DNA of 64,000 bases from an uncultured Alphaproteobacteria bacterium. Its GTDB lineage: Bacteria; Pseudomonadota; Alphaproteobacteria; RF32; CAG-239. The position numbers were made by a program, and so were the translations under genes. Positions 7,569 through 16,431 of this stretch are shown here, piece after piece. Where the stretch lies: positions 186,001 through 250,000 of the forward strand of contig CAKQLF010000001.1 of the NCBI GenBank assembly GCA_934254585.1, in the 5' to 3' direction. Within the stretch, counting starts at the first letter, position 1. Each line of letters starts with the position of its first letter. The notes under the pieces are model-generated. The model was not told the DNA's origin. It ran no database searches and saw nothing but the letters and a program-made list of their open reading frames with translations.

Positions 7569-8537
7569 ATGGCTGAAATTTGTTTTGAATTGTTTAATAA
7601 TCAATTGGTGCAACAGCTTGTCGGAGCAGCAGATTCTAATTTGCGGTTGATTGAGAAAATGCTGAATGTTGAAATCTTGAGCTTTGGCAATCAAATTACG
7701 GTTAAAGGAGCGGCAAGCGATGTGGAAAGCGCGAAAAACGCTATTGAGCTGCTTTATAATAAAGTGAGTCGCGGTATTGAAGTGGGTGAGCAAGAAGTTA
7801 AGGCCGCCGTGCGTATGAGCGGTGACTGCAAAACTGATGACGATAAGCAAAACTTAAATGATATTGTTCTGAAAACGAAAAAACGCTATATTTATCCGCG
7901 TTCGGCCACTCAGGCTAAATATATTCAAGAGATGATGAAAAATGAGTTGGTTTTTGGCCTCGGACCTGCCGGTACGGGTAAAACTTATTTGGCGGTGGCT
8001 TTGGCGGTTTCAATGATGCTTGAAGGGACAATTGATAAAATCATTCTTTCTCGTCCGGCTGTGGAAGCTGGTGAAAATCTGGGCTTTTTACCTGGGGATT
8101 TGAAAGAAAAAGTCGATCCGTATCTGCGTCCGCTGTATGATGCGTTGTATGAAATGTTGCCGGCCGAACAGGTGGATAAAAAGTTGGCCTTAGGTGAAAT
8201 CGAAATTGCTCCGTTGGCTTTTATGCGCGGTCGTACTTTGGCTAACTCCTTTGTTATTCTTGATGAAGCGCAAAATACTACCCCGATGCAAATGAAAATG
8301 TTTTTGACTCGTTTGGGCGAAAATTCCCGTATGGTGGTAAACGGCGACTTGAGTCAGGTGGATTTGCCTAGAGGCGTAGTTTCCGGTCTGCGTGATGCTT
8401 TGGAAACTTTGCGCAATGTGCAAAATATTTCTTCCGTAACTTTTAGCTCAAATGATGTGGTTCGTCACGGTTTGGTGGCTAAAATTGTTCAGGCTTATGA
8501 GGAAAAAAGTAAAAAGTTGCAAGAAAATAATGACTGA
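7569..8537 (+). CDS. PhoH-like ATPase
   Basis: A 322-residue PhoH/YbeZ-type P-loop ATPase. The Walker A GPAGTGKT lies near residues 137-144, with SRPAVEAGENLGFLPGDLKEK following and the Walker B FVILDEAQN near residue 235. The N-terminal 100 residues carry the KH-like segment usual for YbeZ. These proteins associate with YbeY and are thought to act in RNA metabolism and ribosome maturation. It starts one base after the miaB stop and overlaps the ybeY start by eight bases, so the three are coupled. Confidence 0.93.
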   Translation: MAEICFELFNNQLVQQLVGAADSNLRLIEKMLNVEILSFGNQITVKGAASDVESAKNAIELLYNKVSRGIEVGEQEVKAAVRMSGDCKTDDDKQNLNDIVLKTKKRYIYPRSATQAKYIQEMMKNELVFGLGPAGTGKTYLAVALAVSMMLEGTIDKIILSRPAVEAGENLGFLPGDLKEKVDPYLRPLYDALYEMLPAEQVDKKLALGEIEIAPLAFMRGRTLANSFVILDEAQNTTPMQMKMFLTRLGENSRMVVNGDLSQVDLPRGVVSGLRDALETLRNVQNISSVTFSSNDVVRHGLVAKIVQAYEEKSKKLQENND

Positions 8538-9051
8538 CAGTTTATTGAATTTGGATATTGAGGACAATCGTTGGAGTGCGGCGGTTGCACAAATTGAAAA
8601 TGTGGCAGAAAAGGTTAAAGCCGCTGTGTTTGAATATGTGGCGGAACATACCGAATCGGAAGTTTTACATTCAAATTTGCCAATAATCGTTAATGTCTGC
8701 TTGAGCAATGATAAGCAGGTTCACGCTCTGAATAAAGAATTTAGAGGAATGGATAAGCCGACAAATGTGCTCTCTTTTGCCAATGTCGATTTTGAAGGGT
8801 TCGCCGACGAATTGAATTTATATAAAGAAATAGAACTCGGCGACATTATTATTGCCTTTGAAACAATGCAAAAAGAGGCAGATATCGAAGGAATTTCGTT
8901 GCATAATCATTTTTGCCATTTGTTAACACACGGCTTGTTGCATTTGTTGGGTTTTGACCACCAAACGGAAGAAGAGGCAGAGTATATGGAAGGATTTGAA
9001 ATCGAGATTTTGCTTTCTTTAGGTATTGCGAATCCGTATAAGGAAGATTAA
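8530..9051 (+). CDS. ybeY: endoribonuclease YbeY
   Basis: A 173-residue zinc-dependent endoribonuclease that acts in 16S rRNA 3' maturation and ribosome quality control. The metal motif is HGLLHLLGFDH near residues 137-147, with NVLSFAN and LGDIIIAFETM upstream as usual. I chose the ATG at 8530, which overlaps the phoH stop; the ORF extends upstream to 8452 only as an out-of-frame shadow of phoH. The gene ends exactly one base before the lnt start. The corC/ybeX gene often found between ybeY and lnt is absent. Confidence 0.95.
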   Translation: MTDSLLNLDIEDNRWSAAVAQIENVAEKVKAAVFEYVAEHTESEVLHSNLPIIVNVCLSNDKQVHALNKEFRGMDKPTNVLSFANVDFEGFADELNLYKEIELGDIIIAFETMQKEADIEGISLHNHFCHLLTHGLLHLLGFDHQTEEEAEYMEGFEIEILLSLGIANPYKED

Positions 9052-10623
9052 GTGGCTGAAATAGCGACAATATGGCAAAAAATTTGCAAAATTGCAGGGA
9101 AAAAATATAAGACGGTTTCCTTGTTGTTTGGTTTGTTGGCAGCCGGTGCATTGCCTCCATTTTTTTGCTGGTGGTTGTTGTTTTTGGCCTTTGGTGGCGT
9201 ATTTGCTTTAGGTCACGGGCAAAATTCCATAAAACGTCTGTCGGCAATCGGCTATTGGTTTGGGTTTGGCTTTTTTGCCGCAGGGTTTTATTGGATTGGC
9301 AACGCGCTTTTGATAGACGCGGCAAAAACCGGTTGGTTATATCCTTTTGTTTTGCTTTTAGGCGGAGCGTTTTTCGGGCTGTTCACAATTTTGCCCTTTG
9401 CGATGATGAAATTTAGTCAAAACTTGTCGGGTAAAATCTTGCTGTTGGCGGCAGGTTGGTTTTTAAGCGCGGAGTGGTTGCGTAGTGTGTTTTTAACCGG
9501 TTTTCCGTGGAATCCGCTTAGTTCTGTATTGGCATTTAATCCAATATGGCTACAAACTTTGGCGTGGTGGGGAACTTATGGTTTATCTATGATGATTGTG
9601 ATTATCGCAACGCTGCCGGCGGTTTGGCTGATTAAACCTAACAAGCGCAATATATTAGCGCCGCTTTGCTCTTTGCTACTGATTTCGGGGCTATATTTAT
9701 ACGGCGATTTTGCTTTAGTGCAATGGGGTAAATTAAACGTTGGAGAGCAAATTCGCGTGCGTTTGGTACAGCCGAGCATTCCGCAAACTATGAAATGGAG
9801 CCGTGACGCGGTTGAAAAAAATTTTGCGCAATATATCGAACTCAGTCGTGCCGAGGGGTTGGAAAATGTTGATTTTGTGATTTGGGGTGAAACAGCCTCG
9901 CCGTTTAACTTGGCTTATGATTTAGAACATAGGGTTATGGCGCAGGAAGCGGTGCCGCCTAAAGGCTATTTACTTGCCGGAATGTTGCAGGACGGCTATG
10001 ACCAAAATACTGGTGATTATGTGCTTTATAATTCTTTAGCGGCAATGGACTATTGGGGGCAAATACACGATATTTATGGTAAAAATCATCTGGTTCCGTT
10101 TGGTGAATATATACCGTTCAGGCAATATTTGCCAAAGTGGATAAAACCGGTTACCAATATGATTGGGCAATTTGCTCAGGGTGAAAAATATCAAACTATT
10201 AAGTTGGGAAAATACGCCGAATTTGCGCCGCTTATTTGTTATGAAATCATTTTTTCCGGACAAATTGTGCGTAAACAAAATAAACCAAAATGGGCGGTGG
10301 TACTGACAAACGATGGTTGGTACGGAATAAGTGCCGGACCTTATCAACATTTGGTGGCGGCGCAAATGCGCGCGGTTGAAGAAGGTATTTCCGTGGTGCG
10401 CAGTGCAAACAGCGGAATCAGCGCGGTAATTAATCCATACGGAATAATAACTTCTAAAATCGGTTTGGCGGAACGTGGTTATGTTGATGATGTAGTGCAC
10501 ATCGGCCAATCACACTCGACTTTATTCGGTCGGTTTGGTAATTTTGTGCCGTTGGCTATATCTGTTTTTTTAGTGCTTCTGTCTTTAATATTGAATAAGA
10601 TTGCTAAAAAATTTGCTGTTTAA
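9052..10623 (+). CDS. lnt: apolipoprotein N-acyltransferase
   Basis: A 523-residue inner-membrane enzyme that N-acylates the N-terminal Cys of lipoproteins, the last step of lipoprotein maturation. About 200 residues of membrane helices precede a nitrilase-type domain. The catalytic triad is in place: Glu280 in VIWGETASP, Lys344 in YGKNHLVPFGEY and Cys396 in PLICYEIIF. The start is GTG at 9052, abutting the ybeY stop. Lgt, the first enzyme of the pathway, is encoded in this window at 44385-45179. The 3' end overlaps the convergent DUF4340 gene by 20 bases. Confidence 0.96.
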   Translation: MAEIATIWQKICKIAGKKYKTVSLLFGLLAAGALPPFFCWWLLFLAFGGVFALGHGQNSIKRLSAIGYWFGFGFFAAGFYWIGNALLIDAAKTGWLYPFVLLLGGAFFGLFTILPFAMMKFSQNLSGKILLLAAGWFLSAEWLRSVFLTGFPWNPLSSVLAFNPIWLQTLAWWGTYGLSMMIVIIATLPAVWLIKPNKRNILAPLCSLLLISGLYLYGDFALVQWGKLNVGEQIRVRLVQPSIPQTMKWSRDAVEKNFAQYIELSRAEGLENVDFVIWGETASPFNLAYDLEHRVMAQEAVPPKGYLLAGMLQDGYDQNTGDYVLYNSLAAMDYWGQIHDIYGKNHLVPFGEYIPFRQYLPKWIKPVTNMIGQFAQGEKYQTIKLGKYAEFAPLICYEIIFSGQIVRKQNKPKWAVVLTNDGWYGISAGPYQHLVAAQMRAVEEGISVVRSANSGISAVINPYGIITSKIGLAERGYVDDVVHIGQSHSTLFGRFGNFVPLAISVFLVLLSLILNKIAKKFAV

Positions 10624-11605
10624 AACTTTCAATAATCGGCGCGGCAGAACTGTTGTAGAGCATTTTGCCCTGAGCGGCATCTAAATTGAATATCCAATTT
10701 TCAAAATATTTTTGATTTTCCTGCACAAATTTTATCACATCTTTTTGCGGAATTTTGGTGTGTTCCAATTTTATGGTAAGCCAATATTCATCCGGTTCAG
10801 GTTTGTAGATATTCAAAACATATATCAATCCAAGAGAAGTTTCGACAATAATTTTATGCGGCGTTACGTCGGAAAAATCTTCCTCGAAATCCTTTTTATA
10901 AGCAATTCCGTTATAAGCAAGATAGGTTATGTTTGAAACAAGTTGCCGTAGTTGTGTCGAACGTGAAAAATAGGTTTGAATAGCTTGGGCCGATAAAGTG
11001 TCGTCAGCCAATTTTATGCTTTCAACGGCATCTAAATGAATTTGCAACAAAGGAAAAGGAATCCAAGCATCGGCTCTTCCGGAAAAACCTTGAACCGAAC
11101 TAATGGTGTAGGTGTAAGGATATTCAAGATTGCGGGCAAAGCGATATTCAGCATCGGCAAGAGGTTTACCGATTATAATTTTATCCAACAGATTTCCGTT
11201 AAAATCATAAGTTTCGACTAAAGTGCCTTCTTCCTGCCGAGATGCTGCAGATGGTTCAAGCAAAGCGGTTTTAGCAAAGTCTGAATTTTTATCAATAGCC
11301 GTAATAACAGCGTTGTTAACCATATAATAAAAAGCGGAAAGCTGTTCAGGATTTACAAAATAATCGGCGGCTTCCGCAAAGTGCCACACGCCATCATTTT
11401 TTAAGTAGATGTTTATTTCTCCGGTGTCCGGTGTGGTTAATTTAATTTTTTGCAAAGCTGATATATTTTCTTTTGTTTGGGCAAAAATATATTGGCCGCG
11501 CAAATTTAAACCGGCTTTTTGTTTGATGTACCAAAGTGAATAGGCGGTTAGAACAATTAATAAAACGGAGCAGACAGCAACAATTTTCCAATATTTATTA
11601 AACAT
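10604..11605 (-). CDS. DUF4340 domain protein, ABC transporter accessory
   Basis: A 333-residue protein with an N-terminal membrane anchor (residues 8-28) and a long extracytoplasmic part. The pattern IKLTTPDTGEINIYLKNDGVWHF, here abbreviated by its IKL and GVWHF ends at residues 54-76, is the usual first repeat of DUF4340 proteins. Such proteins accompany GldG-like ABC systems. Its start overlaps the end of the fused permease gene by eight bases, so it is the third gene of that operon. The substrate of the transporter is unknown. Confidence rests on both the motif and the position. Confidence 0.8.
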   Translation of the reverse strand: MFNKYWKIVAVCSVLLIVLTAYSLWYIKQKAGLNLRGQYIFAQTKENISALQKIKLTTPDTGEINIYLKNDGVWHFAEAADYFVNPEQLSAFYYMVNNAVITAIDKNSDFAKTALLEPSAASRQEEGTLVETYDFNGNLLDKIIIGKPLADAEYRFARNLEYPYTYTISSVQGFSGRADAWIPFPLLQIHLDAVESIKLADDTLSAQAIQTYFSRSTQLRQLVSNITYLAYNGIAYKKDFEEDFSDVTPHKIIVETSLGLIYVLNIYKPEPDEYWLTIKLEHTKIPQKDVIKFVQENQKYFENWIFNLDAAQGKMLYNSSAAPIIESFKQQIF

Positions 11606-13916
11606 TGTATTTTCTCCTTAAACGGCGATTTATTAACATTGCGACAGATTTTGCCAACGCAAAAATCAACAGAGATAAAAGTAAAGGATATAATAAAATT
11701 TGCTGAAACATCATCAAAAAGATTTGGTGACTATAAGTGTCTTTCAGTTTATATTCCAAGGATTGTAATTTTTTTTCATCAAGAGCCAATGTGCGGCCGG
11801 CCTCTGTAATTTGCATAATTTGTTCCATTTGAGACAGGTCTTCGCCGCTGATTTGATAAAGAGTGCGGCGTTGTTCCAAAATTTTGTTTTGCAATGCTTT
11901 GTAAGCCGCTTCGATTTTGCTGAAATTCAAGGCATTTAAGCGTTGACTCAGACTCTCGGTGTTTTGTTGAAATACGTTTACCGGCAAACTTTCATAAACA
12001 TCGTTTCCGACAACCGTGTTGACAACTTTTCTGAACATTGCGCCGTTACCGCTTTTTTCAATAACGCTGAAAGGGTTTTTATCCGGAGATTTTTCATCAA
12101 TCCAAAAAGCGTCTTCAAGCATATCGACATCACTGAAAACAGCAACACGCCCAAGATGTGCCGATTGTTTGAGAAAAGGTTTCATTTGCGGAGCTATAGA
12201 GGTTTGGGCAAAAGGGTTTTCTGTGTAAAGCGAGCTGAATTTGCCGTTAATGATTGCGCCAAGCAGACCATTTTCGCTGATAATTACCGGAGTAACATTT
12301 ACGGCCGGATTATGAATTTCAAAGGGAGCCGCTTTGTTTAATCTTAATTTCAGAAAATATGAAAAGAAATCTTTATTTAAATTTCCATCGTCAACCATTT
12401 GAGGGTTTAATTTTATTTGCCAGTTATCTAAAAAGTCAATTATTTTCACATCTTCATTATTAACGGTTTCTGATTGGCTTGCGGTATAGAAATCAAAAAA
12501 TACAATAATGCTGCCGCCGTTTAACAGATATTGATCCAAAGCATAGCGCAGGGCTTGAGAAATGTTTTTGGGATTGATAAGCAAGACGGCAGAAACTTGA
12601 GAAGAAATGTCGTACATTGAAGGTGTTAATGTAAAAACATTATAATCATTTTCGAGCCAGAGCAGTAATGATTGAAATCCCTCAAGGTTTTGCAAACCGT
12701 CCATATAGACACCGATGGTTTTGCGCATTTCAGGATGTAAAAGTCTTATAATGGCGGAATCTAAATCTTTTTCAAAATATATGCGTCTTTGCAACAAGAA
12801 TTGTTTTATAACTTCTTCCGAGCCGTCTGAGTTGCTTATAACGGCACCGAGGTAGTCGCGGCTGCCTTTGGCGTTTGTTTCAAAGTACAGGCCTTTATTC
12901 AAAACATTTTCTTCCAAAGCGGAAAAGGCTTCAACTTGAGTTATGTTGACGTTTATCATTCCTTGTGAAACAGTTTGATAACGCTCCAGAAAACGTTTAA
13001 TTTGTTGTAAATAGTAGAAATAATCAATATTTGAATTGATATAATCTTTGGAAGCGTAAACATTAATGTTTATCGGGGTGTTAAGGTCTTTCAGCAAAGT
13101 TGTCGTCTGAGATTTCGGAGTGTAGAAATGTGAGGCGGTCAGGTCTATTTTAGAAGCGAACAGGTTGCTGATTGCTACGTTTAGCAATATGTTAAGAAGC
13201 AGCAATAAAAAAGAAAAAGTCAGAAATTGAATTTTTTTATATCTGGAATTATCTGTTCTAAATTTTAAGACCATAAGGTTAAGCAATAAAAATAAACCGG
13301 AAAAGGAAACAAAATATAAGATATTGGTTAAACCTATCTCGGCAAATAAAAAGTCGGCATATCTGAAATAGAGAAAAGTTTGGGGAATCGTTACACTGAG
13401 GCCTAAAATAAAAAATCCGGACAAATAGGCAGTGATTGAATTGGAAGTTAAGGAGGAAAGTAAATTCCCCAGGGCGCAATATAAGGCGGAAACAAACCAT
13501 ACTCCCAAAAAGCAGAGGAAAATGTTGCCTAAATCCAGATGAAGCCAACTATAAGTGTAAAAAACAAAAGGAAGTAAGAGTAAACTGCAGACAATAAAAA
13601 ACAGCCAGGAAACTAAAAATTTTGACAATACCAACTGTAAAATGCTGAGGGGTTGAGTTAATAAAAATTCAGCCGTTCCGGAGCGGTATTCCTCGGCCCA
13701 AAGACGCATAGTGACGGTCGGTACAAAAATAGTTAAAATAACAGGTTGGGCAAAAAACAAAGCATATAAGGCAGTGTCGTGCATTCCGAGGTATGAGCCG
13801 AAATAAAACGCTGTGCCGATTGAGCTGAAAAGATAAGTGAAAATGACCAAATAAGCCGCTATGCTGCGGAAATAGCCGTAAAACTCTTTTAACAATAAGG
13901 CCTTAAATTGTTGCAT
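11598..13916 (-). CDS. fused ABC-2 permease and GldG-like auxiliary protein
   Basis: A 772-residue protein that joins two functions. Residues 1-240 are an ABC-2 type permease (GldF-like): LLLKEFYGYFRS at the start, six hydrophobic segments and TMRLWAEEYRSGTAEFLLTQPLS near residue 75. Residues 250-740 form the periplasmic GldG-like auxiliary domain (ABC_transp_aux), with ININVYASKDY, TIGVYMDGLQNLEGFQ and GGSIIVFFDFYT. The last helix returns to the membrane and ends in a basic tail. A GGAG motif precedes the ATG. In Bacteroidetes GldF and GldG serve gliding, but related sets occur in non-gliding bacteria and the cargo is unknown. Confidence 0.85.
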   Translation of the reverse strand: MQQFKALLLKEFYGYFRSIAAYLVIFTYLFSSIGTAFYFGSYLGMHDTALYALFFAQPVILTIFVPTVTMRLWAEEYRSGTAEFLLTQPLSILQLVLSKFLVSWLFFIVCSLLLLPFVFYTYSWLHLDLGNIFLCFLGVWFVSALYCALGNLLSSLTSNSITAYLSGFFILGLSVTIPQTFLYFRYADFLFAEIGLTNILYFVSFSGLFLLLNLMVLKFRTDNSRYKKIQFLTFSFLLLLLNILLNVAISNLFASKIDLTASHFYTPKSQTTTLLKDLNTPININVYASKDYINSNIDYFYYLQQIKRFLERYQTVSQGMINVNITQVEAFSALEENVLNKGLYFETNAKGSRDYLGAVISNSDGSEEVIKQFLLQRRIYFEKDLDSAIIRLLHPEMRKTIGVYMDGLQNLEGFQSLLLWLENDYNVFTLTPSMYDISSQVSAVLLINPKNISQALRYALDQYLLNGGSIIVFFDFYTASQSETVNNEDVKIIDFLDNWQIKLNPQMVDDGNLNKDFFSYFLKLRLNKAAPFEIHNPAVNVTPVIISENGLLGAIINGKFSSLYTENPFAQTSIAPQMKPFLKQSAHLGRVAVFSDVDMLEDAFWIDEKSPDKNPFSVIEKSGNGAMFRKVVNTVVGNDVYESLPVNVFQQNTESLSQRLNALNFSKIEAAYKALQNKILEQRRTLYQISGEDLSQMEQIMQITEAGRTLALDEKKLQSLEYKLKDTYSHQIFLMMFQQILLYPLLLSLLIFALAKSVAMLINRRLRRKYNV

Positions 13917-13918
13917 AT

Positions 13919-14626
13919 TTATACTCCGGTGACTTTTTTAAACGAATCCAACAAGGTGTTGTTTGACATTTTTTTAAATTCGGCCAATTTGCAATCGGCA
14001 AGCAGGTTTCCTTTATGAAGCAATAAAACGCGGGTGGCTGTTTCAGCATCTTCCAAAACGTGTGTCGAAAGAATGACAATGTGGTTTTTAGCATAGTCTT
14101 TTATGATTTTGCGAATGCTTTCTTTTTGCAACGGGTCTAAGCCTTCGGTTGGCTCGTCAAGCAAAAGAACCTGCGGTTCGGCTAATAGGACCGAGGCCAA
14201 TTCAACTCGCTTTTTGAAACCTTTGGAAAGGGTCGAAATTTTTTGAAATAAAACATTTTCAATTTCCAGTAACCGTATGCTGTTTTTTAGGGAAGCAATT
14301 TGCTTTTCTGCTGAAAGTTTGTGAAAATCGGCAACCAGTGATAAAAATTCCAAGGTTTTCAGTTCGCCGTACAGAGCAGACACTTCTTGGACATAGCCGA
14401 TTTTTTGCAAATAAGCCAAGCGGTTTTCCTCAATTTTAGTACCATCAAGGCTGATATGGCCGTTGTCAGGTTCTATATATCCGCAAATCAGCCGTAGTAA
14501 TGTCGATTTTCCGGCACCGTTTTCACCTAACAAAACCGCTAAATCACCTTTTTTCAGCTCAAAGTTAAGATTATCCAGAGCTTTTATGGCCTTAAAGTTT
14601 TTAGAAATGTTTTTGACTGTCAGCAT
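13919..14626 (-). CDS. ABC transporter ATP-binding protein, GldA/CcmA-like
   Basis: A 235-residue ABC ATPase. Walker A is GENGAGKST near residues 35-43, the signature is LSKGFKKRVELA and Walker B is VLLLDEPTEGLDP, followed by the His switch STH. It has no membrane part and pairs with the fused permease, whose start lies two bases after this stop. The three genes ATPase, permease-GldG and DUF4340 form one minus-strand operon. The region upstream (14627-14776) is the shared divergent promoter region with the mlaD pair. Confidence 0.93.
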   Translation of the reverse strand: MLTVKNISKNFKAIKALDNLNFELKKGDLAVLLGENGAGKSTLLRLICGYIEPDNGHISLDGTKIEENRLAYLQKIGYVQEVSALYGELKTLEFLSLVADFHKLSAEKQIASLKNSIRLLEIENVLFQKISTLSKGFKKRVELASVLLAEPQVLLLDEPTEGLDPLQKESIRKIIKDYAKNHIVILSTHVLEDAETATRVLLLHKGNLLADCKLAEFKKMSNNTLLDSFKKVTGV

Positions 14627-14776
14627 TTTGCATTTTCCAAATTAAAATCAAACTATAGTTTAACATTTATTTTTAAATTTTCATTATAATTTTGCAGGAA
14701 TGTTAAAAAACATTGGTGACAAATTGTTTTTATTGGGGTAATAATATCCTGAAAGTAAAATTTACGGAGTGAAACG

Positions 14777-15292
14777 TTGGATAATTTTAGCAAAGAAGAA
14801 TTGAAAAATTTTGTAATAGGACTTTGCGTGGTATGTGCTTTCTGTCTGAGTGTTGTTTTGTTCAAATTGCAACACAACGTTTGGAAAGATGCTGAGGATT
14901 CCGATTATGTTATTTATGCCACGTTTAACCGTACCGATGGTTTGGTGGTCGGTGACAAAGTCCGTATGGCCGGATTAGATGTGGGACGAGTGGTTAATTC
15001 CGTGCTTGATGACAACTATCGGGCAATATTGACCTTTCAAATTAAATCACATATTCAAATTCCGGAAGACAGTAGTGCCGCAATTGTTAGTTCTGGTATT
15101 ATGGGTAATAAGTATATTGAAATAGAACCGGGGGGAGCCGAAGAATATATTGCTCCTGAGGGAGATTTTACATATACACAAGACGCGATGATTTTAGACG
15201 AGTTAGTTGATAGAGTTATTTCTTTGGGCAAGGCAAAACGAAAGAAAGCTGCTGCCCGAATTGCCGAACCGGCAGAAGAAGTCAAGGAGTAA
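14777..15292 (+). CDS. MlaD family protein, first of a tandem pair
   Basis: A 171-residue MCE/MlaD protein: one N-terminal helix (about residues 13-31) and an MCE domain with VIYATFNRTDGLVVGDKVRMAGLDVG, here residues 45-70, defined by its GL-GD-V-GL-VG pattern, and later SSGIMGNKYIEIEPGG. MlaD hexamers carry phospholipids between inner and outer membranes. The start is TTG at 14777 with GGAG eight bases before it; no ATG fits before the membrane helix. The C-terminus is a short charged tail rather than the long helix of some family members. It is followed four bases later by a second MlaD-like gene. Confidence 0.88.
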   Translation: MDNFSKEELKNFVIGLCVVCAFCLSVVLFKLQHNVWKDAEDSDYVIYATFNRTDGLVVGDKVRMAGLDVGRVVNSVLDDNYRAILTFQIKSHIQIPEDSSAAIVSSGIMGNKYIEIEPGGAEEYIAPEGDFTYTQDAMILDELVDRVISLGKAKRKKAAARIAEPAEEVKE

Positions 15293-15296
15293 AAAA

Positions 15297-15770
15297 ATGA
15301 GAAAAAAACCGGTTGAAACTATTATGGGTTTGGTTGTTTTGGTGGTGGCTTTGCTGTTTTTGGCTTTTGCTTACAGGGTTTCTGACTTGCAAGTGGTAAA
15401 AGGTTATACCTTGAAAGCAGAATTTATGAAAGTAGGCGGTTTGAGTATTGGTTCAGATGTCAGAATTAACGGCATTAAAGTGGGAACAGTGACTTCGCAA
15501 AAGTTGAATAATGAAGATTATATGGCTGATGTGACTTTCAGTATTTCTTCAGAGATTAAATTGCCTAAAGACAGTGTGGTATCTATTGTCAGCGATGGTT
15601 TAATCGGTGATAAATTTGTAAAAATAGAGCCGGGGAAGGCAGTGGAATATCTGAAAGACGGAGATTCTTTCGCTAATACCAAAGACTTTAAAACTATAGA
15701 AGATATGGTTGGAGAAATTATTTTTATGGTAACAGATGATGGTAATAAAGATGAAAATAGCCAAAATTAG
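15297..15770 (+). CDS. MlaD family protein, second of a tandem pair
   Basis: A 157-residue MCE/MlaD protein with one N-terminal helix (residues 9-27) and an MCE domain: LKAEFMKVGGLSIGSDVRINGIKVG and later SDGLIGDKFVKIEPG. It is clearly related to the protein just upstream but diverged, so this is an old duplication. The start is the ATG at 15297 with AAGGAG seven bases upstream. Most alphaproteobacteria have a single mlaD before a DUF2155 gene; here this copy occupies that place. No mlaE, mlaF, mlaB or mlaC is present nearby. Confidence 0.9.
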   Translation: MRKKPVETIMGLVVLVVALLFLAFAYRVSDLQVVKGYTLKAEFMKVGGLSIGSDVRINGIKVGTVTSQKLNNEDYMADVTFSISSEIKLPKDSVVSIVSDGLIGDKFVKIEPGKAVEYLKDGDSFANTKDFKTIEDMVGEIIFMVTDDGNKDENSQN

Positions 15771-16425
15771 TTTAAGTGCAGCATTATTCTGTTTTTCGGC
15801 GTTGTGCGCTGACGCCGCGGAAATTGAAATGAATACAGCCAGAATGCAGGCTATGGATAAAATAACCGGCAGAGTAAGCGTTATAAATGTTCCGGTTAAT
15901 GGTAATGTGCATTTCGGTTCGCTCTCAATTGTGGTCAGAAGCTGTAAAACTAGACCGGTTGAAGAAACTCCGGAAAATTTTGCGTTTGTCGATGTTACGG
16001 ATAAAAGTCTTAAAGGAGAAGAAATCAATATTTTCAAAGGGTGGATGATATCATCTTCTCCGGCTACAAACGCCGTGGAACACCCGATTTATGATGTTTG
16101 GCTCTTACAATGTCTTAATAGTGAAACAACGACCGGACAGTTGATGTCAGAAGAGCAATTGGCAGAGCGCGATAATCTGCCGATGAAAAAGTCTGAGTCC
16201 GGTGTAAAAACTTCATCTGAATTGAAAGAGGCGTCAGAGGGAACGACGAAAAAACAACTTACCGACAAGCCGATGAGCGAAATGGAATATTTTGAGGAAG
16301 AAAGTGAAAATGGTGAGCCGGAAAATATCGTAAAATCTGAAGAAGAAAATGAAAACGGTGAATTTTCTTTTGACGAAGAAGATGAAAATACAGAAGCTGA
16401 TACTGTTGAAAAAAATGAGCAGTGA
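15751..16425 (+). CDS. DUF2155 domain protein, exported
   Basis: A 224-residue exported protein. I chose the ATG at 15751 because it starts a normal signal peptide (KIAKISLSAALFCFSALCADA); an in-frame ATG at 15736 is also possible. The DUF2155 domain covers residues 20-125: MDKITGRVS, FGSLSIVVRSCKTRP and IFKGWMISSSP, followed by HPIYDVWLLQC with two conserved Cys. The last 90 residues are Glu/Ser-rich, low-complexity and strongly acidic, which most family members lack. It overlaps the second mlaD by 20 bases. DUF2155 function is unknown; its place next to mlaD suggests an envelope role. Confidence 0.85.
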   Translation: MKIAKISLSAALFCFSALCADAAEIEMNTARMQAMDKITGRVSVINVPVNGNVHFGSLSIVVRSCKTRPVEETPENFAFVDVTDKSLKGEEINIFKGWMISSSPATNAVEHPIYDVWLLQCLNSETTTGQLMSEEQLAERDNLPMKKSESGVKTSSELKEASEGTTKKQLTDKPMSEMEYFEEESENGEPENIVKSEEENENGEFSFDEEDENTEADTVEKNEQ

Positions 16426-16431
16426 TGTTTT

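Noticed and set aside
11943..12341. Plus-strand ORF of 132 codons inside the GldF/GldG-like gene
   Set aside because: Antisense shadow; no ribosome site and no recognisable domain, while the minus strand gives a continuous 772-residue protein.
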